A stretch of 64,000 nucleotides of DNA from Bibersteinia trehalosi (GTDB taxonomy: Bacteria > Pseudomonadota > Gammaproteobacteria > Enterobacterales > Pasteurellaceae). The stretch covers positions 124,001 through 188,000 of the forward strand of contig NZ_SMAM01000004.1 of assembly GCF_004346205.1 (NCBI RefSeq), in the 5' to 3' direction. Made by a program: the position numbers and the translations under genes. Positions within the stretch are counted from its first letter, which is position 1; each line of letters begins with the position of its first letter. The notes under the pieces are model-generated. The model had not been told where the DNA came from, searched no databases, and was given only the letters and a program-made list of their open reading frames with translations. Positions 43,043 to 52,446 of this stretch are shown one piece after another.

Positions 43043-44158
43043 TCATATTCTCGTATAGCCTCCAGTGGTTTGTTTAATAATGCCGAGCAATTCTAAATTA
43101 AGTAATTCCACCAAAACGCTCGCAATGTCCAATTCTACCGCTTTGGCTAAATCATCAGCGCTAATTGGGTTGAGTGTTATTTGGGCAAAAATAGCGGCTT
43201 GGCAAGCGGTCAATTCGGGGATATTTTTTGCAAAATTTTGTGGTTTTTGTAGCGCTTGTTTGGTTTCTAGTTCAAATAATTCGCCTTGTTGTGGTTGGTA
43301 TTGCCAAGCGATCGCTTCTAAAATATCTTGTATGTTATCGACAAGTATTGCACCGTCTTTAATCAATTTATGGCAACCTGCGGCATAGGGGTTTTGGAGG
43401 GTATTGGGAATGGCGAAGACCTCTCGCCCTTGTTCGAGTGCATAGCGTGCAGTGATAAGTGAGCCACTATTTAAAGCTGCTTCTACTACTAATGTACCGA
43501 GCGATAAGCCACTGATAATACGGTTGCGGCGCGGAAAGTTTTCAGCAAGTGGCGGCTGTTTTGGAAAAAACTCTGAAACTAGAGCTCCGCCTGTTTCAAC
43601 AATTTTTTCAGCAAGCTTGCGATGACGTGCAGGGTATAGGCAATTTAAACCAGAACCTAATACCGCGATGGTTATGCCGCCTTCATCAATTGTTCGTTGA
43701 TGGCAGAAGCCATCAATCCCAATAGCTAAGCCGCTGGTTATCGCAAAATGATGTTTGACTAATTCCGCAGAAAAATGCCCAGCCCAATATTCGCCGTAAT
43801 GTGAGTAATTACGGCTGCCAACAATGGCAATTTGTGGCAAAGAGAGGCTTTCAATGTTACCGTGTACGAATAAGATGGGTGGTGCAGTTGCAATCTGTTT
43901 TAGTAAGAAAGGATAATTTTCATCAAATAACGTGAGAATATGGCAATCGGCATGTTCTACCCAGCGTAATGCATCTTCCTGCCAACGTTGTTCTGGGTGA
44001 AACCAGCGTTGGATTTGTTTTTCATTCCAGCCTATTTGGCGCAGTTGCGTTTTATCAAATTGGCAGAAGGTGGCAAAATCGATTTCCGTGAGTAAGCGAT
44101 TGATTTTTTGCGCGCCAAGCTGGGGGATTTGTAATAACGTTAAAAGTTTTTCGAGCAT
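43043..44158 (-). CDS. dprA: DNA processing protein DprA
   Basis: A 371-residue protein that loads RecA onto incoming single-stranded DNA during transformation. The Rossmann-like core shows AIVGSRNYSHYG, SGLAIGIDGFCHQ, VLGSGLNCLYPARH, and LVVEAALNSGSL. A C-terminal winged-helix domain (LTACQAAIFAQI, VELLNLELLGIIKQ) follows an N-terminal helical SAM-like domain. Consistent with a naturally competent organism with uptake signals. Confidence 0.96.
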   Translation of the reverse strand: MLEKLLTLLQIPQLGAQKINRLLTEIDFATFCQFDKTQLRQIGWNEKQIQRWFHPEQRWQEDALRWVEHADCHILTLFDENYPFLLKQIATAPPILFVHGNIESLSLPQIAIVGSRNYSHYGEYWAGHFSAELVKHHFAITSGLAIGIDGFCHQRTIDEGGITIAVLGSGLNCLYPARHRKLAEKIVETGGALVSEFFPKQPPLAENFPRRNRIISGLSLGTLVVEAALNSGSLITARYALEQGREVFAIPNTLQNPYAAGCHKLIKDGAILVDNIQDILEAIAWQYQPQQGELFELETKQALQKPQNFAKNIPELTACQAAIFAQITLNPISADDLAKAVELDIASVLVELLNLELLGIIKQTTGGYTRI

Positions 44159-44278
44159 GTTTCCTCCAGAAAGCTATCAATAAACCTTAAGAAAAGTCAG
44201 GTATTTTTTCCATAATCATAAGAAAACCGTTAGAATAGCCAAACCTTAAATTGTAAATTTGGGAGAAAGATCACAAAA

Positions 44279-44791
44279 ATGGCAGTTTTAGACGTATTAA
44301 TTTACCCTGAAGCGAATCTGGCAAAAGTCTGCGAGCCAGTTGAAATAGTGGATGCAGCGTTAAATCAATTTATCGATGATATGTTCGATACTATGTACGA
44401 TCACGAAGGCATTGGACTTGCTGCACCGCAAGTGAATGTCTTAAAACGAGTGATTACGATTGATATTGAAGGCGATAAAACCAATCAAATCGTGCTCATT
44501 AACCCTGAGATTTTAGAATCAAGTGGTGAAACGGGCATTGAAGAAGGGTGCCTATCTATTCCTGGTTGCAGAGCTTTAGTACCACGTAAAGAAAAGGTGA
44601 AGGTGAAGGCATTAAACCGTCAAGGTGAGGAATTTGTGTTAGATGCGGATGGGTTGTTAGCAATCTGCATTCAGCATGAAATTGATCATTTAAACGGTGT
44701 GTTGTTTGTCGATCATATTTCAACGTTGAAGCGCCAGCGGGTAAAAGAGAAAATGTTGAAGCTGAAAAAGCAAATTGCGCGAGCAAAATAA
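44279..44791 (+). CDS. def: Peptide deformylase
   Basis: A 170-residue metalloenzyme that removes the formyl group from new proteins. All three motifs are visible: [18 protein letters not shown] (Cys ligand) and [12 protein letters not shown] (HExxH). Divergent from dprA. The methionyl-tRNA formyltransferase gene, a common downstream partner, is not here; a terminator follows. Confidence 0.97.
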   Translation: MAVLDVLIYPEANLAKVCEPVEIVDAALNQFIDDMFDTMYDHEGIGLAAPQVNVLKRVITIDIEGDKTNQIVLINPEILESSGETGIEEGCLSIPGCRALVPRKEKVKVKALNRQGEEFVLDADGLLAICIQHEIDHLNGVLFVDHISTLKRQRVKEKMLKLKKQIARAK

Positions 44792-44795
44792 TAAA

Positions 44796-44827
44796 TAAGG
44801 CTAAATAGGACGTGCTATTTAGCCTTA
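44796..44827. terminator. Bidirectional terminator between def and crp
   Basis: TAAGGCTAAATAG and CTATTTAGCCTTA form a 13-bp perfect stem between the convergent genes. Confidence 0.92.
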
Positions 44828-44831
44828 TCTT

Positions 44832-45506
44832 TTAACGTGTGCCATACACTACAATAGTTTTACCATGAGCAGAAATTAAGCCTTCGTCTTCTAATAGCTT
44901 CAACACTCGACCAACCGTTTCGCGTGAGCATCCTACCATTTGTCCAATTTCTTGTCGGGTAATTTTAATTTGCATTCCTTGTGGATGTGTCATTGCATCA
45001 GGCAATTTCGCTAAATTCAGTAGCGTTTGTGCAATTCTACCCGTAACATCAAGGAAGGCTAAATTGCTCACTTGGCGAGAAGTCATACGTAAGCGCCGTG
45101 CCATTTGAGCAGAGAGATACATCAAAATATCTGGATTTAAATGCACCAGCTGTTTGAATTTTTTATAAGAAATTTCAGCAATTTCGCAATCACATTTAGT
45201 GCGTACCCAAGCGGTGCGTTGTTGAGCTTTTTCTTCAAACAAGAGTAGCTCACCCACAAACTCGCCTTGTCCTAAGTTTGTCAGTAGCATTTCTTTGCCG
45301 TCATCATCTTTTACAAAAACGGAAACGGCACCTTTCACAATATAGAATAGAGATTCTGCTGAATCCCCAGCGTTAATCAACGTGTGTTTAGTTTGATAAC
45401 GGTGAATGTGACAATGACTCAAAAACCACTCGACAGCCGGATCGTGGATGGAAGGAGGAGGAGTGAGATTTTCGAGTTGTGCTGTCGAGATTGAAACATC
45501 TTTCAT
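44832..45506 (-). CDS. crp: cAMP receptor protein
   Basis: A 224-residue global regulator; the start [10 protein letters not shown] (45506) is preferred over the 14-codon-longer frame. The cAMP-binding domain has [12 protein letters not shown] and [18 protein letters not shown]. The helix-turn-helix is [25 protein letters not shown], with the conserved recognition residues R-E-T-V-R. In Pasteurellaceae Crp also controls competence genes. The region KKF/KFKQ and DDDGKE agree with family variants. Confidence 0.95.
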   Translation of the reverse strand: MKDVSISTAQLENLTPPPSIHDPAVEWFLSHCHIHRYQTKHTLINAGDSAESLFYIVKGAVSVFVKDDDGKEMLLTNLGQGEFVGELLLFEEKAQQRTAWVRTKCDCEIAEISYKKFKQLVHLNPDILMYLSAQMARRLRMTSRQVSNLAFLDVTGRIAQTLLNLAKLPDAMTHPQGMQIKITRQEIGQMVGCSRETVGRVLKLLEDEGLISAHGKTIVVYGTR

Positions 45507-45550
45507 AACATTTTGTTTGGGTATGTAAATATAAGGAAATTCTAACATAT

Positions 45551-45580
45551 ACGCTGGAATTGCTAAAGCAAGGCCAGCGT
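45551..45580 (-). terminator. Possible terminator after ccmI
   Basis: ACGCTGG and CCAGCGT enclose a 16-base loop just past the ccmI stop on the minus strand. The following T run is poor, so this is tentative. Confidence 0.45.
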
Positions 45581-45591
45581 TTCTTATGGCT

Positions 45592-46485
45592 TTATTTTTC
45601 AGCGTCTTGCGATTCTTTTAGCATTGATAAGGCAGATTTCATGCTTCGCTCTAGCGTTTGTTTACGAGGATCATCATCTGAAACAAATTTCAGCATCATT
45701 CCCCATGTCATCGCGGCCATTTTGTAGTCTTCTTGCTCAAAATAGTAGAAGGCAATCATACTTAAAGCATCTAGATTTGTATGATCAGTGCGTAAGATTT
45801 TTTTCAGCACTTCCATGCCTTGCTCTTTGTCTTTTGGATCGGCAGAGAACATCAATACCTGTGCATAGCTTAAGTTGTATTGCATATTTTCAGGTTGTAA
45901 GTTTACCGCTTTAGCAAAGCTATCTAATGCTAATTGCCCATTTTCCGTTGCCATACCCAGTTGTCCAAGCATAAACCAGTTAGCATGGTCGCTTGGATTT
46001 TTCTGTAATTCTACGCGTAACGCCGTAGCAAATTGGTTCATTTCAGCCTCAGAAAGTGGATTGGCTTCTTCTTGCTTAATACGCTCAAAAAAGTAGTTTA
46101 ATTTTTGATGGCTCATATCTAACATGTTGCCGCTAAACCATGAACCAACGCTTAAATAAGAGCCAATACTCGCTGTGGTGACTAATAATATCAGTGCGAT
46201 AAACCAGCCTTTACCAAAGCGGTTGTGTGCCACCAAGGTTGGTTCTGCTGTTTCAGGAATATCATCAAGCAAACTTTGTTGTAGTTCTTGCTTGGTGCGC
46301 TCAGGATCATCAATGACACCTTCGTTTGCTTCCTGTTCGACTTCTTTTAAGCGATCAAAATAAAATGCTTTGTTTAAACTATCCCGCTTATTATCCTTGC
46401 GAGCAACGTGTTTGGTTAGCAAAGGGTAAAAAGCGATAGTACTTACTATCAGTGTAACCAACGCAATTAAAATCCAAAAACTCAT
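45592..46485 (-). CDS. ccmI: Cytochrome c maturation protein CcmI (TPR)
   Basis: A 297-residue membrane protein: N-terminal helix [21 protein letters not shown], a cytoplasmic coiled segment, a second helix ([18 protein letters not shown]), then periplasmic TPR repeats ([38 protein letters not shown]). CcmI presents apocytochrome c to the haem lyase. It follows ccmH and ccmG on the same strand. NrfG of nitrite reductase systems is a related, shorter protein. Confidence 0.85.
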   Translation of the reverse strand: MSFWILIALVTLIVSTIAFYPLLTKHVARKDNKRDSLNKAFYFDRLKEVEQEANEGVIDDPERTKQELQQSLLDDIPETAEPTLVAHNRFGKGWFIALILLVTTASIGSYLSVGSWFSGNMLDMSHQKLNYFFERIKQEEANPLSEAEMNQFATALRVELQKNPSDHANWFMLGQLGMATENGQLALDSFAKAVNLQPENMQYNLSYAQVLMFSADPKDKEQGMEVLKKILRTDHTNLDALSMIAFYYFEQEDYKMAAMTWGMMLKFVSDDDPRKQTLERSMKSALSMLKESQDAEK

Positions 46486-46486
46486 A

Positions 46487-46948
46487 CTATTGTTTCTCTT
46501 TTAAAATTTCTGCTAAGCGTGCTTGATCAAGCGTTTTTGCATTTTTTTCTGCAATTTTACCCGCTTGTTGAGCTGTTTTACGGCGGCGGAACAAGACAGC
46601 AAAGCCCAATAAGATAAGCGCGAGAGGCATCACCCATAAGAAAATTGTTGCAGGGGTTAATGGCGGATCGTAGGTAACGAAGTTGCCATAACGTTCAATC
46701 ATGTAATCAACCACTTCATTTTTGCTTTTACCTTGTTTAAGTAACTCCAAGGTTTTATTACGCATATCGGTCGCGATGGTTGCATTAGAATCGGCAATAT
46801 TATTATTCTGGCACTGTGGGCAGCGTAATTCTTGAATTAATGCGCGATAATCCGATTCTTGCTGTGGCGTATCAAATTGTTGAACCTCAATTGGGGCTGC
46901 GAAAACCGCAGGAGCCAATCCACAAAGTAAAATTAATGTTTTTTTCAT
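46487..46948 (-). CDS. ccmH: Cytochrome c maturation protein CcmH/NrfF
   Basis: A 153-residue protein (start MKKTLILLCG, ATG at 46948) with a signal peptide, the conserved redox motif LRCPQCQNNNIADSNA (CxxC), and a C-terminal membrane helix (FLWVMPLALILLGFAVLF) plus RRRK tail. It reduces the apocytochrome haem-binding cysteines. Its start overlaps the ccmG stop region by a few bases, so the two are coupled. The sequence does not distinguish CcmH from NrfF. Confidence 0.88.
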   Translation of the reverse strand: MKKTLILLCGLAPAVFAAPIEVQQFDTPQQESDYRALIQELRCPQCQNNNIADSNATIATDMRNKTLELLKQGKSKNEVVDYMIERYGNFVTYDPPLTPATIFLWVMPLALILLGFAVLFRRRKTAQQAGKIAEKNAKTLDQARLAEILKEKQ

Positions 46949-46949
46949 C

Positions 46950-47495
46950 TTATTGTGTCTGTAATTTCTGATAAATTGGTTGTAGAACCTCTTGCCACAC
47001 TTTTTCATTCACATCACCGGCATGGCGGTAGTGAATGATACCATTGCCATCAATAACAAAGGTTTCTGGCGCGCCATAAACACCTAAATCTAGGCCTAAT
47101 GCGCCCTTTGGATCGTAAATAATCGCTTTATACGGATCACCATAGCTGGCAAGGAATTTGAGTGCTTTGGTGCGTTCATCTTTATAATCGACACCAACAA
47201 TTTCTACGCCTTGTTTTGCCAACACGGTTAAATACTGATGCTCTGCGTAGCAGGTTGGACACCAAGTTGCCCACACGTTGAGTAATCTGGGTTTGCCTGT
47301 TTTTACTACATCGGCAGTGAGTATTTGTTTTTCATCTAGCACACTTTCAAGCTGGAAATTTGGCATGCTTTTGCCAACCAATGCGGATTCTAGCGCTTTA
47401 GGATCGTGTCCATTTGCATTCCAATTTAATTGCACGACAAAAGCAACGACTAAAGTAAGAAACGCAATTAATGGGAGAAAAAGTTTTTTATTCAT
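46950..47495 (-). CDS. dsbE: Thiol:disulfide interchange protein CcmG/DsbE
   Basis: A 181-residue membrane-anchored thioredoxin-like protein (start MNKKLFLPLIAFL, 47495). The active site is WATWCPTC (WCxxC), and the acidic groove motif YGAPETFVIDGNG is also typical. It keeps CcmH and apocytochrome reduced in the periplasm. First of a three-gene run dsbE-ccmH-ccmI; the remaining ccm genes (ABCDEF) are elsewhere. Confidence 0.92.
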   Translation of the reverse strand: MNKKLFLPLIAFLTLVVAFVVQLNWNANGHDPKALESALVGKSMPNFQLESVLDEKQILTADVVKTGKPRLLNVWATWCPTCYAEHQYLTVLAKQGVEIVGVDYKDERTKALKFLASYGDPYKAIIYDPKGALGLDLGVYGAPETFVIDGNGIIHYRHAGDVNEKVWQEVLQPIYQKLQTQ

Positions 47496-47569
47496 TATGG
47501 CTCCGAAAAAAGATAACAAATTCTAGCATATTCCATCTGCCGATAAATCGACGCGGATCAAGCCAATGA

Positions 47570-47863
47570 TTAAAAATAGCTAACAATGTGCCAGAGTAAA
47601 GCGTAAAAAGTGAGAAAACCGAGTGCAAGTAACAGCTTTGCGAGAGCAGGTTGTACGCGGTGTAACTTAAATAAAAGAGCCGCAATGAACAGCAGAGCAA
47701 GCGGATAGATCCAAAACACGATGGAGAAAAAATTAATTTGCTCAGCACTTAAATCTGGGTGGTGCGAAAAATGTGGTGATAAAAACCATGCGAGTGGAAA
47801 TAGTGCCGATGGTAGGCAAAACAGCGCTAAAGCCCAGCTAAATTTAGAAAAGCCTTTTTGCAT
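47570..47863 (-). CDS. Small membrane protein, DUF5389-like
   Basis: A 97-residue protein (start MQKGFSKFSW; four codons of upstream extension are possible) with three hydrophobic helices (WALALFCLPSALFPLAWFL, FFSIVFWIYPLALLFIAALL, LLLALGFLTFYALLWHIV). It resembles small Pasteurellaceae-specific membrane proteins of unknown function. It starts about 15 bases after the xerD stop and is probably co-transcribed with it. Confidence 0.72.
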   Translation of the reverse strand: MQKGFSKFSWALALFCLPSALFPLAWFLSPHFSHHPDLSAEQINFFSIVFWIYPLALLFIAALLFKLHRVQPALAKLLLALGFLTFYALLWHIVSYF

Positions 47864-47877
47864 TTCTGATTGCATTT

Positions 47878-48771
47878 TTAACCCCTTGGATGAAATTGTT
47901 GATGAATAGATTTTAAACGCGCTTTGGCGACATGGGTATAAATTTGTGTAGTGGAAAGATCGCTATGCCCTAGCAACATTTGCACCACACGCAAATCCGC
48001 ACCATGATTGACCAAATGGGTCGCGAAGGCGTGGCGTAAAACGTGGGGAGAGAGTTTATCAGAGTCAATCCCAGCTAGCACGGCATAATGTTTAATTCTG
48101 TGCCAAAAGGTTTGGCGAGTCATCTCCACACCACGTTTACTTGGAAACACTACATCAGATTGTTTGTGATTAAGCAATAATGGGCGCGCGTAATTGAAAA
48201 ATTCTGTAATCCAATACACCGCTTCTTCTCCCATTGGTACCAACCGTTCTTTATCGCCTTTCCCGATTACGCGTACCACACCTTGCCTTAGGCTTAGATT
48301 TTCTAGCGTTAGTGAGGTCAGCTCGGTAACTCGCAGCCCCGTTGCATAGAGTAATTCCAGCATGGCTTTATCACGCAGCTCAATTGGGTCGAGAGTATTT
48401 GGTGTATCCAGCAAATCTTGCACCTGATCTTCACTCAAAGATTTTGGTAAACGCGCGGCTTTCTTGGGTGATGAAAGTAGCGCGGCAGGATCATCTGAAC
48501 GGTAGTTTTCTAAATAAAGAAAACGAAAAAACTTGCGTAAACAACTTAGCATCCGCGCTGAGCTACTTGCTTTATAGCCCTGCATTAAGCGTTCGCCTAA
48601 AAAGGTTTGTAAATCTACCTTATCCAGCGTTAAAAATGCACGAGGCTCGGATAGCCATTGACTAAAACTCTCCAAGTCTAAACGGTAGGAAGCCACAGTA
48701 TTGTCTGACAAACCGTGTTCCTGCCACAGGGTATCAAGGAATTGTTCAATAATTGGATCAAGCGGTTTCAT
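47878..48771 (-). CDS. xerD: Tyrosine recombinase XerD
   Basis: A 297-residue recombinase that resolves chromosome dimers at dif with XerC. N-terminal core-binding domain (LDTLWQEHGLSDNTVASYRL); catalytic residues in ATGLRVTEL (Arg), HVLRHAFATHL (H-x-x-R), LGHSDLSTTQIYTHV (His and the Tyr nucleophile). Size and match to XerD are convincing; XerC is less similar. Flanked by non-mobile genes, so not an integron or phage integrase. Confidence 0.95.
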   Translation of the reverse strand: MKPLDPIIEQFLDTLWQEHGLSDNTVASYRLDLESFSQWLSEPRAFLTLDKVDLQTFLGERLMQGYKASSSARMLSCLRKFFRFLYLENYRSDDPAALLSSPKKAARLPKSLSEDQVQDLLDTPNTLDPIELRDKAMLELLYATGLRVTELTSLTLENLSLRQGVVRVIGKGDKERLVPMGEEAVYWITEFFNYARPLLLNHKQSDVVFPSKRGVEMTRQTFWHRIKHYAVLAGIDSDKLSPHVLRHAFATHLVNHGADLRVVQMLLGHSDLSTTQIYTHVAKARLKSIHQQFHPRG

Positions 48772-48831
48772 ACAAGCGGTGCAAATTTAAGAAAATTTTG
48801 CAAATTCTAGCATTGATTGCCCAAAAGCAAA

Positions 48832-48867
48832 CGGCTGAATTTGCAAATTTTTTCGCAAATTCAGCCG
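48832..48867. terminator. Palindromic terminator with uptake-signal-like arms
   Basis: CGGCTGAATTTGC and GCAAATTCAGCCG are perfect inverted repeats downstream of the FMN reductase gene on the minus strand; a T run is present in the loop. Confidence 0.8.
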
Positions 48868-48891
48868 CTTACTTGGTGACACTATAGCGTA

Positions 48892-49437
48892 TTAAAATTT
48901 CGCAACGAATTCCGCATAGGCATTGATAAAGCCTTCAAGCGTTGCTTTTGCCGGTTCAGAAACCAGTTCGCCTTGTTCATTAAACGCACCAGCAAAAATA
49001 CCACCAATATTGGCAGCAAATGGCAGGACTGGCATATTAATATAAGCGCCAGCTGCAATAGTGCGAAGTGCGTCGGTCACTCGTGGGCTGCCGCTGGCAC
49101 TTACGCTCATTAAGGCTAGTGGTTTGCCAATCCATTGGCTTTGTCCAGCTGGACGAGAAATCACATCAATGGCATTTTTTAGCATGGCAGAATAACCGCC
49201 ATTATGTTCAGGGCTAACCCACATAACACCATCGGCATGTTTTATCGCTTCACGTACGCGGTTATAGGCGGGAATATCTTGGCTTTCTAAATCACGGTCA
49301 TAAAGGGGTAAATCACCGATTTCTACAATGTTTAATTGCAGTGAAGTTGGCGCGATTTTTTGTAAATGTTTCACCGCGAGATGATTAAATGAAGTTTGGC
49401 TTGCAGAGCCGATAAGTACAGCGATTTGTTTACTCAT
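48892..49437 (-). CDS. NADPH-dependent FMN reductase
   Basis: A 181-residue flavodoxin-fold reductase. The FMN phosphate loop is GSASQTSFNHLAV, with WVSPEHNGGYSAMLKNAID as the conserved flavin-binding block. Reduces FMN, quinones or chromate-like acceptors; in Pasteurellaceae often annotated as NADPH-dependent oxidoreductase. Lies next to the pirin gene on the same strand. Confidence 0.9.
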   Translation of the reverse strand: MSKQIAVLIGSASQTSFNHLAVKHLQKIAPTSLQLNIVEIGDLPLYDRDLESQDIPAYNRVREAIKHADGVMWVSPEHNGGYSAMLKNAIDVISRPAGQSQWIGKPLALMSVSASGSPRVTDALRTIAAGAYINMPVLPFAANIGGIFAGAFNEQGELVSEPAKATLEGFINAYAEFVAKF

Positions 49438-49463
49438 GTTAATGTCCTTTTAAAAAGAAATGT

Positions 49464-49490
49464 GAGGGGATATATAGCATGCCCCTACGG
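49464..49490. repeat. GAGGGGATATATAGC palindrome
   Basis: GAGGGGATATATAGCATGCCCCTACGG forms an imperfect hairpin (GGGG-ATATATAGCATG-CCCC) and ends with the reverse of CCGTAGGGG. Member of the dispersed family, between the FMN reductase and pirin genes. Confidence 0.5.
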
Positions 49491-49504
49491 AAAAGTTAAT
49501 GTAT

Positions 49505-50197
49505 TTATACCAAGTCAAATAATAGAAATTCTACAGTTTCACTATTTTCAATTGATAATGTTGCTTGTTGGCTAATACCCACGGCATCTCCTGCAAAAAG
49601 CAGATGGTCTTCCACTAAAAGAGAGCCTTTCACGACTTGTAGCCAGTAACGGCGGGTTGGATCAAGCGCTAGATTTTCGCCATTTTTTTGCAAAAATTGA
49701 TAACGCCATAGCTTCATATCTTGGTAAACCTTAAACGAGCCTTGCTCTGCATTTGGTGACAAAATTAAAGTCGCGCCTTGTTTTTCGGCAAAGCTGCCTT
49801 GGCTATACCTCGGTGTAATCCCTTTGGTATGAGGCATAATCCAGATTTGGTAAAGATGTAGCGTTTCTTGCGCATCGGGGTTAAATTCAGAATGGTAGAT
49901 GCCTGTACCTGCCGACATAATCTGAAATTCGCCCGCTTTTACTTCAGTTTGATTCCCCATGCTGTCTTTATGTGCCACACGTCCATTTAATACATAGGTT
50001 AAAATTTCCATATCTTTGTGTGGGTGCATGCCAAAGCCCATGCTTGGCGCGATGTAGTCATCGTTAATCACTCTGAGATGAGAAAAGTGCATATGCTTTG
50101 GGTCATAATAATCAGCGAATGAAAAGGTGTGCCAGCTTTCTAGCCAACCGTGATTTGCATATCCTCGTTCATTGGCTTTTCTTATTTGTAACATCAT
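49505..50197 (-). CDS. Pirin-family protein (YhhW/quercetinase-like)
   Basis: A 230-residue cupin protein, start MMLQIRKANERG (50197). The metal site is in GMHPHKDMEILTYVLNGRVAHKDSMG plus HSE further on (GTGIYHSEFNP). YhhW-type pirins have quercetin dioxygenase activity in vitro. Divergent from a LysR-family regulator with 99 bp between them, a usual pairing for local control. Confidence 0.92.
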   Translation of the reverse strand: MMLQIRKANERGYANHGWLESWHTFSFADYYDPKHMHFSHLRVINDDYIAPSMGFGMHPHKDMEILTYVLNGRVAHKDSMGNQTEVKAGEFQIMSAGTGIYHSEFNPDAQETLHLYQIWIMPHTKGITPRYSQGSFAEKQGATLILSPNAEQGSFKVYQDMKLWRYQFLQKNGENLALDPTRRYWLQVVKGSLLVEDHLLFAGDAVGISQQATLSIENSETVEFLLFDLV

Positions 50198-50296
50198 ACT
50201 ATTCCTGTTTTGTTTGAATATTTGCATTGTAATTGAAAACAAAAATGCAACAAGATACAATTTTTCAAACATATTTTGCATAAATAGAAAGATAAG

Positions 50297-51169
50297 ATGG
50301 AAAACATTAGTCTTGATGATATGCGGTTGTTTGTTGCGGTGGTACAGGCTGGGAGCTTAAGTCATGCTCAAGAACTGACCAATGTGCCTGTCTCCAAACT
50401 AAGCCGTCGTTTAACCCGCTTGGAACTCGCTTTAGGCACAAAATTAATGAGTCGAGGTAAGAAAGGTATTACTTTAAATGAAGTGGGTGAACGCTTTTTT
50501 CTGCAGGCACAAACCATGTTACAACAGGCGCAGTTTGCCGTAGAAAGTGTGCAAAATAGCCTGCAAAATCCGCAAGGATTGCTGAGAATTTCTGTGGCGG
50601 CGGATATTTTTCATCGCCTTATTGAGCCCCATTTAAGTACCTTTTTAGCGCGCTATCCTGATGTAAATTTGGAGCTTAATTTAAGCCAGCAGAAAATAAA
50701 CATGATTCAAGATGGCATTGATTTAGCCGTGCGAGCGGGGACGATTGATAATGATAATGTGGTCGCAAAAGCATGGCTGACAATGCAGTTTGGTTTATTT
50801 GCCAGTGAGGAATATTTGGCTTGCCATGGCATGCCAGAAAGCCCGAATGAACTTTATCGGCATCAAATTATTAGCCAGATGCATACGTTGCCATGGCGTT
50901 TTAGCCAAGAGAATCGGACGGTAGAAATTGCCCCAGTGAGCCGCGTGAGTTGTAATGATTTTGAGTTGGTTGCATGCCAAATTCGGCAAGGTAATGGGCT
51001 CGGTATTTTGCCAATGCCTCGCCTTGATGAGCATTCGGATTTGGTACGCTTATTGCCAGACTGGCAATTGCCAAGCGTGCCAATTTCATTAATCTATTAT
51101 AAAAATCGAGGCGCAGTACCAACAATTCGCTGTTTTGTGGAGTTTTTGCAGGAGATTTTGTTTGATTAA
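50297..51169 (+). CDS. LysR-family transcriptional regulator
   Basis: A 290-residue regulator: N-terminal winged helix (LRLFVAVVQAGSLSHAQE-like and VSKLSRRLTRLELALGTKL) then the periplasmic-binding-type effector domain (GLLRISVAADIFHRLIEPHL, DLAVRAGTIDNDNVVAKA). The effector is unknown. Divergent from the pirin/FMN reductase genes, which it probably controls. The next gene, murI, is convergent. Confidence 0.93.
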   Translation: MENISLDDMRLFVAVVQAGSLSHAQELTNVPVSKLSRRLTRLELALGTKLMSRGKKGITLNEVGERFFLQAQTMLQQAQFAVESVQNSLQNPQGLLRISVAADIFHRLIEPHLSTFLARYPDVNLELNLSQQKINMIQDGIDLAVRAGTIDNDNVVAKAWLTMQFGLFASEEYLACHGMPESPNELYRHQIISQMHTLPWRFSQENRTVEIAPVSRVSCNDFELVACQIRQGNGLGILPMPRLDEHSDLVRLLPDWQLPSVPISLIYYKNRGAVPTIRCFVEFLQEILFD

Positions 51170-51179
51170 TGCAGAGGTA

Positions 51180-51968
51180 TTAATCTAAAACCTGCAATTT
51201 AGCGAAGCCCCATGTTTGCATAATCTGGTTTTGGCTTAAGAAATCTGCATCATGTGCAGTGCAAAACGCAACATTTTGCAAATTTTCTTTATTTTCAAAC
51301 CGCTTGCCTTGCAAGAGTGCCTGCACGCGATGGGCAATACCGTTATTGGGATCGACAAAGAATGGCACTTTGGGTAGCAGCTGTTGCAACTCATTTTTGA
51401 CTAACGGAAAGTGCGTACAGCCTAAAATGACGGTATCCAGTGTCGGATGGTGTTGCCATGCTTGCACCACGGTTTGCAAACGTGCCATATCCACTTTACC
51501 CGTGCGTTGCTTTTCTTCCACAATCTCTACTAAATCGGTCGTTCCAATTTTTTCAACTCGGCAGTCGGCTGCATATTTAGCGATGAGCTCATCCACATAG
51601 GGGCGAGAGACGGTGCCTTTTGTTGCGAGTAAGCCGATCGTTTTGGTTTGTGAAATTTGTGCAGCCGGTTTAATTGCCGGCACGGTGCCTACTATGGGAA
51701 GATCAAACGTTTGCCGTAAGGCAGGTAATACTACGGTACTGGCGGTATTACACGCGACAACGACCAGATCAAGCGGGTATTTTTGCGCAATTTTTTGCAC
51801 AATCTCGACTGCACGAGCAATCAGCACCTTTTCTGGTTTTTCTGAATACGGGAAATAAGCATTATCAAAGCAATAGAGATAATGTGCGCTTGGTAGCACT
51901 TGGCGGAGTGCGTCATAGATGGTCAGCCCGCCCATACCTGAATCATACAGCAGAATGGTTGGTTTCAT
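51180..51968 (-). CDS. murI: Glutamate racemase
   Basis: A 262-residue enzyme that makes D-glutamate for peptidoglycan. I choose MKPTILLYDSGMGGLTI (51968). The catalytic cysteines are in VVACNTASTVVLP and ILGCTHFPLV, with the conserved aspartate in YDSG. It overlaps the ubiC 3' end by 26 bases. Confidence 0.95.
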   Translation of the reverse strand: MKPTILLYDSGMGGLTIYDALRQVLPSAHYLYCFDNAYFPYSEKPEKVLIARAVEIVQKIAQKYPLDLVVVACNTASTVVLPALRQTFDLPIVGTVPAIKPAAQISQTKTIGLLATKGTVSRPYVDELIAKYAADCRVEKIGTTDLVEIVEEKQRTGKVDMARLQTVVQAWQHHPTLDTVILGCTHFPLVKNELQQLLPKVPFFVDPNNGIAHRVQALLQGKRFENKENLQNVAFCTAHDADFLSQNQIMQTWGFAKLQVLD

Positions 51969-52443
51969 AGGCAAATGGAAAATCTCTTAAGAAAAGTTCT
52001 TTAATTTCAATTGGATAGCCCTTTAAAAGAAGCTCAGAACGACGGGCATACAAGCTGTTTTTACGCTGCCATTCGAGACTAATCCGTTCAGGATTTTGTG
52101 GAAATAGCCATAAACCAATAGCTTTCTCTCCCAGCGTTAATACTGGCTGAGCAACATTATCAATGGTTGCTTGCGGCAAAATAGTTTGAGCAAAAATCCA
52201 CTCGGTTGTACCGCATTTTAGCACAACCTCCCGCACCCAGCAGAGTCCCCGTTGTGCAATGTGTTGCCAGCCTTCCTGCAGTACTTCTACCTGAAAACAG
52301 TGGCAAACGCCTTGTAGTTTTTCGGTAAGTGAACTGGTATGCAGCAGCCATTTCGCCACCTCTACAGGCAGATTATTCTTGTGCTGTTGCCATGCAGAGC
52401 ACGATAGTAGCGAACGATATAGGCGTAAATCTTGTGGTGACAT
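51943..52443 (-). CDS. ubiC: Chorismate pyruvate-lyase
   Basis: A 166-residue enzyme that produces 4-hydroxybenzoate from chorismate for ubiquinone. The key active-site arginine and glutamate appear in WVREVVLKCG and the family RSELLLKGYPIEIKELFL-like block near the C-terminus. Overlaps murI and is three bases from the upstream hydrolase stop, suggesting co-transcription. It could also serve as a source of 4-hydroxybenzoate starters, an open question. Confidence 0.88.
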   Translation of the reverse strand: MSPQDLRLYRSLLSCSAWQQHKNNLPVEVAKWLLHTSSLTEKLQGVCHCFQVEVLQEGWQHIAQRGLCWVREVVLKCGTTEWIFAQTILPQATIDNVAQPVLTLGEKAIGLWLFPQNPERISLEWQRKNSLYARRSELLLKGYPIEIKELFLRDFPFAYETNHSAV

Positions 52444-52446
52444 AGA

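Noticed and set aside
47878-48771. Integrase of a mobile element
   Set aside because: Sequence and size match XerD, and flanking genes are housekeeping; no attachment sites.
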